Assembly (NCBI GenBank): GCA_947565915.1
Contig: CANOHY010000002.1
Coordinates: 30,156 to 94,155 of the forward strand
Reading direction: 5' to 3'
DNA length: 64,000 bases
Origin: an uncultured Eggerthellaceae bacterium
GTDB taxonomy: Bacteria > Actinomycetota > Coriobacteriia > Coriobacteriales > Eggerthellaceae
The notes beneath the pieces were generated by a model that was not told the DNA's origin, made no database searches, and saw nothing but the letters and a program-made list of their open reading frames with translations. The first letter of the stretch is position 1, and every line of letters starts with the position of its first letter. A program made the translations under genes and the position numbers. Positions 16,410-25,097 of the stretch are shown one piece after another.

Positions 16410-17311
16410 TGGGTGACGAGTTGCTGTTAAATGGTGCAAGCGAGCTCGGAAGTCTCGCCGCTAGTGAGGGAGGCCGCTTCTTCGTCGAGCAAACTGGCCG
16501 CGACGTTGCCTACTTGCACGATGGGTCGTTTGAAGGTTTGCTCTCGGCGGTTTTCCTGGCCTTCGAACGCCATGAGATGCCGACGGACCTGATACCGTCA
16601 GCGCAATACGTTCCTCGGCTTGGGCAAGAGTCGCTTGAGGTCGATACCGACATCCAGCATGCGCTGCGCGTGCGCAAGGCGCTGACGCGAAAGGTAGGCT
16701 CGGATGCTTTCAGGGTGCTTATGCGCGCGTCTCTTTGTGACGACTACGACGTGGGCATGTCGATCCTCCGGTTCGTCGCCTATGCTATGGCATCTCCCAT
16801 ATCAGCACGCCGTAGGGGCATTCTGAACGACCTGTCTCATCCCGCGGTGAATCGTATCGAGCAGCTTCATGTTCGCGCCTGCAACGAAGCCGAGAAGATG
16901 CGCCAATTCATTCGATTCTCGCATTTGGAAAATGGTATCTGGTTCGCTCGCTGCAACCCGAACGTGTCGGTGATCCCTCTGGTAATGGGCCATTTCGCCG
17001 CGCGCTTCAACGACCAGCCCTTCATCATCTACGACGAGAATCATAAGCTCTCGGGCATCTATGACTGCCGCTCGTGGCAACTTGTGAGAGGGGAGGCTCA
17101 TGAAACCGCATCCCATACCCCACAGGATTCCACGATGGTGGAAGCATGGCAAACCTTCTACGATTCGCTTTGCGTCGATGCGCGCTACAACCCCGAGCTT
17201 CGGCGCAAGTTCATGCCACAGCGCCTCTGGAAGAACTTGCCGGAAATGAAGCCAGCCGCGGCGAAGGCAGCAACGTGCTCGGCCGAGCATCTTGTTGGTC
17301 CTTGTGGTTAA
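16406..17311 (+). CDS. DUF4130 / TIGR03915 DNA metabolism protein
   Basis: This 301-residue protein is the usual genomic partner of the upstream radical SAM enzyme. The N-terminal half has VAYLHDGSFEGLLSAVFLAFE and a region of alternating helices. The C-terminal DUF4130 part contains NGIWFARCNPNVSVIPLVMGHFAARF and the family-ending motif YNPELRRKFMPQRLWKNLPEM. Start and stop overlap (ATGA) with the enzyme gene, so the two are co-translated and should share SOS control. The biochemical function is unknown; a protein partner or base-processing role is possible. Confidence 0.85.
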   Translation: MMGDELLLNGASELGSLAASEGGRFFVEQTGRDVAYLHDGSFEGLLSAVFLAFERHEMPTDLIPSAQYVPRLGQESLEVDTDIQHALRVRKALTRKVGSDAFRVLMRASLCDDYDVGMSILRFVAYAMASPISARRRGILNDLSHPAVNRIEQLHVRACNEAEKMRQFIRFSHLENGIWFARCNPNVSVIPLVMGHFAARFNDQPFIIYDENHKLSGIYDCRSWQLVRGEAHETASHTPQDSTMVEAWQTFYDSLCVDARYNPELRRKFMPQRLWKNLPEMKPAAAKAATCSAEHLVGPCG

Positions 17312-17325
17312 TGCTCAAACATCGG

Positions 17326-18243
17326 TCAGATGCTCTGCGATATGTCGTAGGGCGTGGTTTGGTACACGTAGTAGTTCAGCCAGTTGGTGTAGAGAAGCTG
17401 GGCGTGAGCGCGCCAGGTGGAAAGCGCGGCCCTTTTGGGGTTGTCGTCGGGGAAGTAGTTGGCTGGCATAGCGGTGGCACCGTCGAGCTTTAGGTCACGC
17501 TCGTATTCTTGGCCCAAGGTGCTCCGGTCGTATTCAGGATGACCGAAAACGAAGAAATTCTTGCTATCGGTGCTCTTCACGATGTAGACGCCCGCATCAT
17601 TCGACCTTGCGATGATCTCGAGGTCGGGATGCGCCTCTATGTCCGCAGCATGAACTTCCGTGTAGCGGGAATGAGGTGCGAAGAAACGGTCGTCAAAGCC
17701 GCGCACGAGAGGCGATGTGGGCTTGACCACCTCATGCTCGAAAACGCCCGAGAGCTTGCAGGCAAGCTCGTGCTTCTGGATGCCGTAGTGATAGAAGATG
17801 CCAGCTTGGGCACCCCAGCAGATGTGCAGGGTTGAGTGAACGTGCGCCTTCGACCATTCCATGATGTCGCACAGCTCGTCCCAATAATCCACTTCCTGGA
17901 AATCGAGCCGTTCGACTGGTGCGCCGGTTATGATGAGGCCATCATAATAGTGCGCCTTCACCTGGTCGAACGTAGTGTAGAAGGCATCGAGGTGCTCGGC
18001 AGAGGTGTTCTTGGAATCGTAGCTGGCCGTTTTGAGCAGCTCGATGTCCACCTGCAGCGGCGTGTTCGCAAGCTTGCGCATGATCTGCGTCTCAGTGGTG
18101 ATCTTCGTGGGCATCAGGTTCAAAAGCAGCAGCTTGAGGGGTCTGATGTCTTGATGAAGAGCTCGATTCTCGGTCATGACGAAGATGTTCTCCTGCTCGA
18201 GCTCACGTGCTGCAGGAAGCGAGTCGGGTATGCGGATGGGCAT
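17326..18243 (-). CDS. metA: homoserine O-acetyltransferase (MetA family)
   Basis: Activates homoserine in methionine synthesis. The ATG at 18243 is chosen because GGAG lies just upstream and it begins the conserved [16 protein letters not shown]; this gives 305 residues. Catalytic residues fall at standard family positions: Cys142 (HICWGAQAG), His235 and Glu237 (FGHPEYD). Residue 111 is Glu (GAPVERLDF). In characterised MetA proteins Glu111 goes with acetyl-CoA use and Gly111 with succinyl-CoA, so acetyl transfer is predicted despite the family's common succinyltransferase name. It is divergent from metY, which uses O-acetylhomoserine. No S-box or T-box was seen in the 144-bp intergenic region. 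Confidence 0.9.
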   Translation of the reverse strand: MPIRIPDSLPAARELEQENIFVMTENRALHQDIRPLKLLLLNLMPTKITTETQIMRKLANTPLQVDIELLKTASYDSKNTSAEHLDAFYTTFDQVKAHYYDGLIITGAPVERLDFQEVDYWDELCDIMEWSKAHVHSTLHICWGAQAGIFYHYGIQKHELACKLSGVFEHEVVKPTSPLVRGFDDRFFAPHSRYTEVHAADIEAHPDLEIIARSNDAGVYIVKSTDSKNFFVFGHPEYDRSTLGQEYERDLKLDGATAMPANYFPDDNPKRAALSTWRAHAQLLYTNWLNYYVYQTTPYDISQSI

Positions 18244-18387
18244 GGCACTCCAATCTGGCTTTGTCTGTCGATGGGCCCCAGGTGGACCCGATGAGTTGTA
18301 GAATTGTGCAGTCAATCATACGTCAAGCGCGTCAAGCCGAACAAGGCGCGTGGCAATAGGCAATGTGCATCGAGGTGAGAGGGACCT

Positions 18388-19683
18388 ATGAGCGAAGTCG
18401 ATCAACCATGGGAATCGTTGGATACCGCCTGCGTGCAAGCGGGCTATCGTCCCAGCGGGGGAGACCCACGCCAGATTCCCATCTACCAGAACACCACATG
18501 GAAGTACGATTCGAGCGAGCATATGGGAAGGTTGTTCGACCTCGAGGAAGAGGGCTACTTCTACTCGCGCCTGCAAAACCCCACCAACGATGCAGTAGCG
18601 GCGAAGATCGCCACGCTCGAAGGAGGCACGGCTGCTATGCTCACCTCGTCGGGGCAGGCGGCAAACTTCTTCGCGGCTTTCAACATCTGCGGGGCGGGCG
18701 ATCATCTCATCTCCAGCTCATCGATCTATGGCGGCACGTTCAATTTGTTCGCCCACACGATGCGTCGCATGGGAGTGGAGTGCACGTTCGTGGATCCCGC
18801 GTGCTCGCGCGAAGAGCTGCGTGCGGCGTTTCAGCCCAATACCAAGCTTGTGTTCGGAGAGGTCATTGCGAACCCGGCCTTGCGCGTGCTTGACATTCAG
18901 AAATTTGCTGAGGTGGCTCATGAGAATGGTGTGCCGCTGATCGTGGACAACACGTTTCCCACGCCGGTTCTTTGCCAACCGATTGAATGGGGCGCCGATA
19001 TCGTCACTCATTCGACGACCAAGTACATGGATGGCCATGCAGCCACCATCGGGGGTGCCATCGTGGATGGCGGTACGTTCGATTGGCGTGCCCATGCGGA
19101 CAAGTTCCCAGGGCTTTGCGAACCGGATGAGAGCTATCACGGCGTGGTATACGCCGAGCGCTTCGGCAAGGAAGGCGCCTTCATCACCAAGGCCACCTCT
19201 CAGCTGATGCGCGATCTGGGAGCGGTGCAATCTCCCCAAAGCGCGTTTCTCGTCAACCTGGGCTTGGAGAGCCTGCATTTGCGCATGCGGCGTCATGCCA
19301 GCAATGCCCTGCGTGTGGCCGAGTTCCTGCAGCAGCATCCGAAGGTGGCGTGGGTCAAGCACCCTTCGCTTCCAGGCGATGCCGACTACGAGCTTGCCTG
19401 CAAGTATCTGCCCGAGGGTTCGTGCGGCGTGGTGAGCTTCGGCATCAAGGGCGGTCGCGAAGGAGCCAACGACTTCATGCGCCGTTTGAAACTGGCGCAG
19501 ATCGCAACGCATGTGGCCGATGCGCGCACGTGCGTGCTGCATCCTGCCAATTCGACGCATCGCCAGATGAATGACGAGGAGCTGGTGGCTGCGGGCGTAT
19601 CGCCCGATCTCGTGCGCCTCTCGTGCGGCATAGAAGACTCGAACGACTTGATAGCCGACTTGAGCCAAGCGCTCGAGGGGTAG
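18388..19683 (+). CDS. metY: O-acetylhomoserine aminocarboxypropyltransferase/sulfhydrylase
   Basis: A PLP-dependent Cys/Met-metabolism enzyme (431 residues) that should make homocysteine from O-acetylhomoserine and sulfide. Visible marks are FDLEEEGYFYSRLQNPT, LTSSGQAAN, ISSSSIYGGTFNLF, LIVDNTFPTP and the PLP lysine in HSTTKYMDGHA. The long insert before SYHGVVYAERFG and the ending ADARTCVLHPANSTHRQM are typical of MetY rather than MetB/MetC. The divergent metA gene supplies the substrate. GAGAGGG precedes the ATG. Confidence 0.9.
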   Translation: MSEVDQPWESLDTACVQAGYRPSGGDPRQIPIYQNTTWKYDSSEHMGRLFDLEEEGYFYSRLQNPTNDAVAAKIATLEGGTAAMLTSSGQAANFFAAFNICGAGDHLISSSSIYGGTFNLFAHTMRRMGVECTFVDPACSREELRAAFQPNTKLVFGEVIANPALRVLDIQKFAEVAHENGVPLIVDNTFPTPVLCQPIEWGADIVTHSTTKYMDGHAATIGGAIVDGGTFDWRAHADKFPGLCEPDESYHGVVYAERFGKEGAFITKATSQLMRDLGAVQSPQSAFLVNLGLESLHLRMRRHASNALRVAEFLQQHPKVAWVKHPSLPGDADYELACKYLPEGSCGVVSFGIKGGREGANDFMRRLKLAQIATHVADARTCVLHPANSTHRQMNDEELVAAGVSPDLVRLSCGIEDSNDLIADLSQALEG

Positions 19684-19795
19684 GGCGCTTGATGTGCGCA
19701 AGCAAGCTTGAGGCAACGTTGCATGAACTGGATCGCGCGAATCGAAAACTTCGGCCAATCGAGTAGGGCAATCGGGTAGAATAGACGAACTGTGC

Positions 19796-19870
19796 GCCAG
19801 CGTGGCTCAACGGTAGAGCAACTGATTTGTAATCAGTGGGTTGCGGGTTCGATTCCTGTCGCTGGCTCCA
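19796..19870 (+). tRNA. tRNA-Thr (anticodon UGU)
   Basis: The acceptor GCCAGCG (19796-19802) pairs with CGCTGGC, followed by T and an encoded CCA (19868-19870). The D-stem is GCTC/GAGC, the anticodon stem ACTGA/TCAGT encloses TTTGTAA with anticodon TGT at 19828-19830, and the T-arm is GCGGGTTCGATTCCTGT. A TAGAAT -10-like hexamer lies at 19777-19782, just upstream. Confidence 0.96.
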
Positions 19871-19880
19871 GGAAACCCAT

Positions 19881-19914
19881 GGCCATCCGCATCAAGCGGG
19901 TGGCCTTTTGGTTT
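19881..19914 (+). terminator. terminator after tRNA-Thr
   Basis: GGCCATCCGC (19881-19890) pairs with GCGGGTGGCC (19896-19905) around a 5-nt loop, with TTTTGGTTT after it. It is placed to end the tRNA transcript. The rest of the gap to 20055 has no recognisable gene. Confidence 0.75.
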
Positions 19915-20055
19915 CTTTGCGAGCGCGCTCTTGCTTTGCTTCGCACTCAAGCATGGCGAAAGTCCCTAACGGTTCCCTTGCAGCCTGCGCTCTGATGCGT
20001 CTGAGCGTTGTAGGATTCGCTATCATGGAGCCATTGCGAAGCGAAGGAGGCAATC

Positions 20056-20385
20056 ATGCCAACCAAGGTCGTCATAGAGCCAGGAATCTGCAAGCTGGGC
20101 ACTTCCGTCGTGGCTACGGCAATCGACGAGGATACCGTGCAGATAGTGGTGAAGAGCGCGTGCGACTCCATCAACAACATGATCGAGGAGCTCGGCGATA
20201 CCTACGACACGTTCGAAACCTGCTTGGTGAAGCCTGGGCAAGGGCCCTTCTACGAATATGCCCAGCAGAAGTTCCCGGTGCATGTGTCGTGCCCGGCGAT
20301 CAACGGCATCCTGAAGGCCATGGAGGTCGAGGGCAAGCTTGCCCTTCCCTTGGATGCCTCGATACGATTCGTCAACGCGGACTAG
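20056..20385 (+). CDS. DUF6951-like small protein
   Basis: This 109-residue protein has four cysteines in conserved-looking settings: EPGICKLGTSV, KSACDSINNM, FETCLVKPG and HVSCPAINGILKAMEVEGKLALP. The pattern of an early Cys, a mid Cys and CPxxxGILKAxEVExxLALP fits the DUF6951 family as I remember it. A strong ribosome site (GAAGGAGG) precedes the ATG. It converges with an ASKHA corrinoid-activation protein, and family members often lie near corrinoid methyltransferases. No function is established; metal or cluster binding through the cysteines is a guess. Confidence 0.6.
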   Translation: MPTKVVIEPGICKLGTSVVATAIDEDTVQIVVKSACDSINNMIEELGDTYDTFETCLVKPGQGPFYEYAQQKFPVHVSCPAINGILKAMEVEGKLALPLDASIRFVNAD

Positions 20386-20465
20386 CTTCGTCGAATCTGG
20401 CATCTTGGCCCCACTGCAAGGTCTCGCTCGCTTGCGTTGCACCCGGAGGTGCGCGCATCGCGGCC

Positions 20466-21815
20466 TTAAAGCCCGAGCTTTCTTGCCACGGATGGGAATA
20501 GTGCCAAGTTGGAGTGGGGCAGGGCCTTCGCAGCCGTCATGGCGTGGAGGAAGTTCTCTATCTCGCCGTATTGGATGTAGGTCATGCGCTCAAGGATGTC
20601 GGGTAGCTGGTCGATAAGCGTGGGATCGCGCAGAACGTCGGTGGCGCCTTCTAGCGAGGCATTGCCCACGTTCACGATGCGGTTGCGCTCTATGTCGGGG
20701 TACATGCCGATGGCGATGGCCGATTCCTTCGACACGTGCTTGCCAAAGGCGCCTGCCACGTAGAAGCGCCCGAGGTCGCTGAGCGTAAGCCCGCATTGCT
20801 CCAGCATCACGTCTACCATCGTGAAGGCCGCCGCCTTGGTGGCGATGATCTCGCGGATGTCCGTCTGGGTGAAATCGAGGCCGTGTTGGTTGCCCAGGGC
20901 ATCGATGCCTTCGGCGTAGCGCACAGCGAACTCGCCTTGCGTTCCGGCCTCCTCGCTGCCCTCGATGTAGTGGATCAGCGGGCTTCTTTCGGGCATCAGA
21001 GTACCGCGAATGTCCACCCAGCCGTTCAAGAGCAGCTGTGCGAGCAGATCTACGATGCCCGAGCCGCAGATGCCCTTTGCGGGCGCATTTGCTATGGTGC
21101 GCGCAACTATGCGCTCACCTTCGATGCGCACTTGGTCCACAGCGCCTGGCTCGGCGCGCATGCCGGTGGAGACCGATGCACCTTCGAGGGCCGGGCCGGC
21201 GGCACCTGCACCGCACAGCATGAATTCCCTGTTGCCGATTACCAGCTCGCCGTTGGTGCCGATGTCGAAGAAAGCATCGATCTGCTCCGAGGCATACAGC
21301 CCCGTGTGCAGCACGCCTGCTATTACGTCCCCACCTAGATAGTTCGACTTGCAGGGGAAGATGAACATATCGCAATCAATCGGTAGGCCCAGGCTTCGTG
21401 CCGACACAAAGCCTGGCTCTTTGACTTTGGGCTCATAGGGCGCGCTGAACAGGCAGAACGCATCGAGCCCGAGCAAGAAGTGCATCATGGTGGTGTTCGC
21501 GCCCAGCGCCATGGCTTTGCAGCGCGAAAGCGCTACGTCTTCAAGACGAGCAAGCTCGCCGCAAACCTCGGAAATGCTCTCTAGCGCAGCTTGCTGCATT
21601 TGCTGCAGGTGCTCGGGGCTCTCGTAGCAGTAGAAGATGCGCGTGAGTATGTCGGTTCCGAATTCAACTTGGCGGTTGGTGGTGCTTTGCTCGCGCAGGC
21701 ATTCGCCTGTTGCAAGGTTGATGAGGCGACCGGCAACGGTGGTAGAGCCAAGGTCGATGGCAATGCCCAGATCGTCTTGTTGCTCAGAGTCGAATCCGTC
21801 GTTTTCGAAACCCAT
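20466..21815 (-). CDS. ASKHA-domain corrinoid-activation-type protein (DUF4445), lacks ferredoxin domain
   Basis: The start LGIAIDLGSTTVAGRLINLATGE, then NTTMMHFLLG, FFDIGTNGELVIGN and YVAGAFGKHV, identify the ASKHA domain of reductive activators of corrinoid proteins (RamA/DUF4445 group). The ATG at 21815 is preceded by AGAAAGG and gives 449 residues; longer in-frame starts lack a ribosome site. Typical activators carry an N-terminal [2Fe-2S] ferredoxin domain and linker, and this one begins directly at the ATPase fold. KGICGSGIVDLLAQLLLNGW is conserved. No corrinoid protein or methyltransferase is in the window. The class is clear; the target is unknown. Confidence 0.82.
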   Translation of the reverse strand: MGFENDGFDSEQQDDLGIAIDLGSTTVAGRLINLATGECLREQSTTNRQVEFGTDILTRIFYCYESPEHLQQMQQAALESISEVCGELARLEDVALSRCKAMALGANTTMMHFLLGLDAFCLFSAPYEPKVKEPGFVSARSLGLPIDCDMFIFPCKSNYLGGDVIAGVLHTGLYASEQIDAFFDIGTNGELVIGNREFMLCGAGAAGPALEGASVSTGMRAEPGAVDQVRIEGERIVARTIANAPAKGICGSGIVDLLAQLLLNGWVDIRGTLMPERSPLIHYIEGSEEAGTQGEFAVRYAEGIDALGNQHGLDFTQTDIREIIATKAAAFTMVDVMLEQCGLTLSDLGRFYVAGAFGKHVSKESAIAIGMYPDIERNRIVNVGNASLEGATDVLRDPTLIDQLPDILERMTYIQYGEIENFLHAMTAAKALPHSNLALFPSVARKLGL

Positions 21816-22057
21816 CTCATGCACCTTTCTGTGCAATGCGCATATCGAAGGCAAGCCTAGCATAGCGAATGCATCTGAATGGCGTTTTACCTCTTGATTC
21901 AACCCTACGGCTTCCGCTTTGCCAATTGTTAACAATCAGTAGCCCACTTTATGCCTATAATCCGAGAGCTTGCTGCTTTAGTGCGATGGAGCGCATGAAG
22001 GCGAGCCTGCGTAGCTAAAGCGCACGATTACGCGATTACATTAGAGGGGATAAGCGC
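21816..22057 (+). promoter_or_regulatory. promoter region of the AgcS symporter
   Basis: A consensus -10 TATAAT lies at 21957-21962 without a good -35. Upstream is a perfect 12-bp palindrome ATTGTTAACAAT (21926-21937), placed where an operator overlapping the -35 would be. AGAGGGGA (22042-22049) serves as ribosome site. The regulator is unknown. Confidence 0.5.
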
Positions 22058-23488
22058 ATGGAACAGTTTCAAGAGATAGTATCGCTCATCGATGGTTGGG
22101 TTTGGGGCGTTCCCATGCTCGTGCTTCTGCTGGGATCCCACATCTACCTCACCATCCGAACGGGCTTCATCCAGCGCAAGCTGCCAACGGCCATCAAGCT
22201 ATCGGTAACGAAGGACCCTGATGCTCCAGGCGACATCAGCCAGTTCGGGGCGCTGTGCACTGCTCTTTCGGCAACGATTGGCACGGGCAACATCGTAGGC
22301 GTGGGCACGGCCATCTTGGCAGGCGGCCCCGGGGCTGTGTTCTGGATGTGGATAACGGGCGTGTTCGGCATCGCCACCAAGTACTCCGAGACGTTCGCTG
22401 CGGTGAAGTATCGCGTGAAGGACCATAGCGGCAACATGCTGGGCGGCGCGATGTACGCTTGGAGCCGCGCTTTCCAGCGCAAGGATGGCTCGGTGCCCTG
22501 GTGGGCGCTTCTGGGCGCGGGCGCATTTGCCTTGTTCGCGGCCATCGCATCGTTCGGCATTGGGTCGGCTGTGCAATCGAATGCCCTCACCGGCGTCATC
22601 GTGCGCAGCGCCCCGGGAATACCCACGTGGGCTATTGGCTTGGCAGTGGTCATCCTGGTTTCCATCGTCATCTTCGGCGGCGTGAAGGTGATCAGTCGCG
22701 TATGCGAGAAGCTGGTGCCGTTCATGGCCATCGCCTACATTTGGGGTTGCGTGGTTATCCTTGGCATGAACTGGGAGAACGTTTGGCCAGCGCTGTGCAT
22801 GATCGTGCAGAATGCCTTCACTCCCGATGCCGCCTTCGGTGGTGCGCTGGGCATCACGTTGGCGAAGGCAATGCAGTTCGGCTGCGCACGCGGCCTGTTC
22901 TCCAACGAGAGCGGCCTGGGCTCGGCGCCCATCGTGGCCTCTGCTGCCGCTACGCGCAATCCGGCTCGCCAAGCACTCGTTTCCATGACGGGCACGTTCT
23001 GGGATACGGTCATCATCTGCTTGCTCACGGGATTGGTGCTCGTTTCCACGATGATCGGCAGCCCCGAGCTCATGCAAGACGTCTTGGCTGGCAACCTCTC
23101 AGCAGGCAGCGACCTCACCTACGAGGCGTTCGGCATGATTCCCTACGTGGGTACGCCCATCCTGGTGTTGGGCATGATGCTGTTCTCGTACTCGACCATC
23201 CTGGGCTGGTCCTACTACGGCAACCGCTGCATCACCTATCTGTTCGGCAAGCGCGCAATCCGCCCGTACCAAGTGGTGTACGTGCTGGTTGCCTTCTTGG
23301 GCGCCATCGGCGTTGGTGGCGTGGTATGGGATATCTCGGATATCACTAACGCGCTTATGGCGGTTCCTAACATCATCGTGGTGCTGCTGCTCTCGGGCAT
23401 GATTGCGCGCGAGACGAAGCATTATGTCTACGAGCGCAATCTCGACGAGAAGGACGATGCTCCCATCCCTGTTCTCGAGAGCAAGTGA
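22058..23488 (+). CDS. alanine/glycine:cation symporter (AgcS family)
   Basis: A 476-residue polytopic transporter that should import alanine or glycine with sodium. The family's conserved start is clear: WGVPMLVLLLGSHIYLTIRTGF, then FGALCTALSATIGTGNIVGV and GGPGAVFWMWITGVFGIATKYSE. Further on are GCARGLFSNESGLGSAPIVA and GWSYYGNRC. About 10-11 membrane segments are visible as hydrophobic blocks. It stands as a single gene, with its own promoter region upstream and pyrE 73 bp downstream. The exact amino acid cannot be told from sequence. Confidence 0.93.
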   Translation: MEQFQEIVSLIDGWVWGVPMLVLLLGSHIYLTIRTGFIQRKLPTAIKLSVTKDPDAPGDISQFGALCTALSATIGTGNIVGVGTAILAGGPGAVFWMWITGVFGIATKYSETFAAVKYRVKDHSGNMLGGAMYAWSRAFQRKDGSVPWWALLGAGAFALFAAIASFGIGSAVQSNALTGVIVRSAPGIPTWAIGLAVVILVSIVIFGGVKVISRVCEKLVPFMAIAYIWGCVVILGMNWENVWPALCMIVQNAFTPDAAFGGALGITLAKAMQFGCARGLFSNESGLGSAPIVASAAATRNPARQALVSMTGTFWDTVIICLLTGLVLVSTMIGSPELMQDVLAGNLSAGSDLTYEAFGMIPYVGTPILVLGMMLFSYSTILGWSYYGNRCITYLFGKRAIRPYQVVYVLVAFLGAIGVGGVVWDISDITNALMAVPNIIVVLLLSGMIARETKHYVYERNLDEKDDAPIPVLESK

Positions 23489-23561
23489 CGCCTTCTTTGA
23501 ATTGGGCATGAGGCCTTGCTCCTGCGCTACAATGATGCAAATGCGCAAGGAGGGAGGCCCC

Positions 23562-24239
23562 ATGGAGGAATACAAGCGAGAATTCATCGAGTTCATGGTG
23601 AGCTCGGATGTGCTCAAGTTCGGCGACTTCACGTTGAAGAGCGGACGCAAGTCGCCTTTCTTCATGAACGCAGGCGCCTATACCACAGGCGAGCAGCTCC
23701 ATCGCTTGGGCCTGTATTATGCGCAGGCGATCAACGACAACTTCGGGCTCGATTTCGACATCGTCTTCGGGCCTGCCTACAAGGGCATACCGCTTTCGGT
23801 CGTCACCGCCATGGCCATCCACGAGCTGTATGGCAAGGAAGTGCGGTACTGCTCAAATCGCAAGGAAGTCAAGGATCACGGCGATAGCGGCATCTTGCTC
23901 GGAAGCGATCTGCACGATGGCGATCGTGTGGTAATGGTGGAAGATGTCACGACTTCGGGCAAGTCAATCGAGGAAACCTATCCCATCTTGAAGGGCCAAG
24001 CGAACGTAGACATCGTTGGTCTCATGGTGTCGCTCAACCGCCAGGAAGTGGGGAAGGGGGGCGTGCAATGCGCCCTCGACGAGGTCAGCGAGCTTTACGG
24101 CTTTCCCACGGCGGCTATCGTGTCGATGGGTGAAGTGGCGCAATACCTCCATAACCGGGAGGTTTGCGGGCGCGTGGTGATAGACGACGAGCTGATGGCA
24201 GCAATCGGCGCCTACTACGAGCTCTATGGTGCACGCTGA
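23562..24239 (+). CDS. pyrE: orotate phosphoribosyltransferase
   Basis: Forms OMP from orotate and PRPP in pyrimidine synthesis. The ATG at 23562 follows AAGGAGG (23547-23553), so longer in-frame starts inside agcS are rejected; the protein is 225 residues. The PRPP loop is RVVMVEDVTTSGKSIEET, and VFGPAYKGIPL and KSGRKSPFFMNAG are family motifs. TACAAT at 23528-23533 may be a -10. The other pyrimidine gene here, pyrH, is 8 kb away. Confidence 0.94.
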   Translation: MEEYKREFIEFMVSSDVLKFGDFTLKSGRKSPFFMNAGAYTTGEQLHRLGLYYAQAINDNFGLDFDIVFGPAYKGIPLSVVTAMAIHELYGKEVRYCSNRKEVKDHGDSGILLGSDLHDGDRVVMVEDVTTSGKSIEETYPILKGQANVDIVGLMVSLNRQEVGKGGVQCALDEVSELYGFPTAAIVSMGEVAQYLHNREVCGRVVIDDELMAAIGAYYELYGAR

Positions 24240-24254
24240 GCAAGCAGGCTAGCA

Positions 24255-25097
24255 TTGGCGGATCTTCCCAACATGGCAGTGCAGCGGCCTTATGTCGGCA
24301 TCTTCGATTCGGGTGCTGGTGGTATCAGCGTGCTCGGTGCGATGCTGCGGGAATTGCCGAGCGAGGATTTCCGCTATTTCGGAGATAGCGCCCATACGCC
24401 CTATGGCGAGAAGTCGGGCGAGTGGGTGGTGGAGCGTTCGATGCAGATAGCTCGGGCCTTTGTCGATTCTGGCGCGAAGGCGCTGGTGATCGCCTGCAAC
24501 ACCGCAACGGCGGTAGCTGCCGACGAGCTGCGCCGTGCGTTTCCCACCATGCCCATCGTGGGCATCGAGCCCGCGTTGAAGCCGGCCACGCAAGCGCCGG
24601 GGATGCGGCGCATTCTGGTGATGGCAACGCCCATCACGCTGCACCAGGATAAATACCACAAGCTGGAGCGGGAATGGAGTGGCGAGTGCTTGGTCGATTC
24701 TGTCGAATGCCCAGGGCTTGCCGCACGCATCGAGCAGGGCAACTTGCACGATGCCGACTTGCTTCAGCAGGTTGAATGCTTGGTTGGAGACTACCGGGGC
24801 GATGTGGACGGCGTGGTGCTCGGCTGCACGCATTATGCGTTCATTGCGCCCGTCATCCGCCAGGTTCTGGGCGATGTGGCGCTCTTCGACGGGGCTTATG
24901 GCACGGCGCGCCAACTACGGCGCAGGCTTGAAGAAGCCGACCTTCTCGCATCGGCGCAGGAAGGCGGCAATGTGCAGTTCGAAACGAGCGGCCCTTGCGA
25001 GGACACGCTCAAGCTTTACGAGGAATTCTTCGCCCTGGCGTCGCAAGGCAATCCGCTGGACGCTTTGGGCGGCACGCGCGGAAGGACGAGAGCATGA
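24255..25097 (+). CDS. murI: glutamate racemase
   Basis: Makes D-glutamate for peptidoglycan. The two catalytic cysteines are visible at about 81 (VIACNTATA) and 191 (LGCTHYAF), with the N-terminal Asp-Ser in VGIFDSGAGGISVL and the FGDSAHTPYG motif. The TTG at 24255 gives 280 residues. An ATG at 24273 would remove six residues, and neither has a strong ribosome site. The stop overlaps the mobBA start (ATGA). Confidence 0.92.
   Translation: MADLPNMAVQRPYVGIFDSGAGGISVLGAMLRELPSEDFRYFGDSAHTPYGEKSGEWVVERSMQIARAFVDSGAKALVIACNTATAVAADELRRAFPTMPIVGIEPALKPATQAPGMRRILVMATPITLHQDKYHKLEREWSGECLVDSVECPGLAARIEQGNLHDADLLQQVECLVGDYRGDVDGVVLGCTHYAFIAPVIRQVLGDVALFDGAYGTARQLRRRLEEADLLASAQEGGNVQFETSGPCEDTLKLYEEFFALASQGNPLDALGGTRGRTRA

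Noticed and set aside
18244..18387. SAM riboswitch or T-box between metA and metY
   Set aside because: The region is only 144 bp, with no conserved S-box stem pattern, T-box sequence or terminator.
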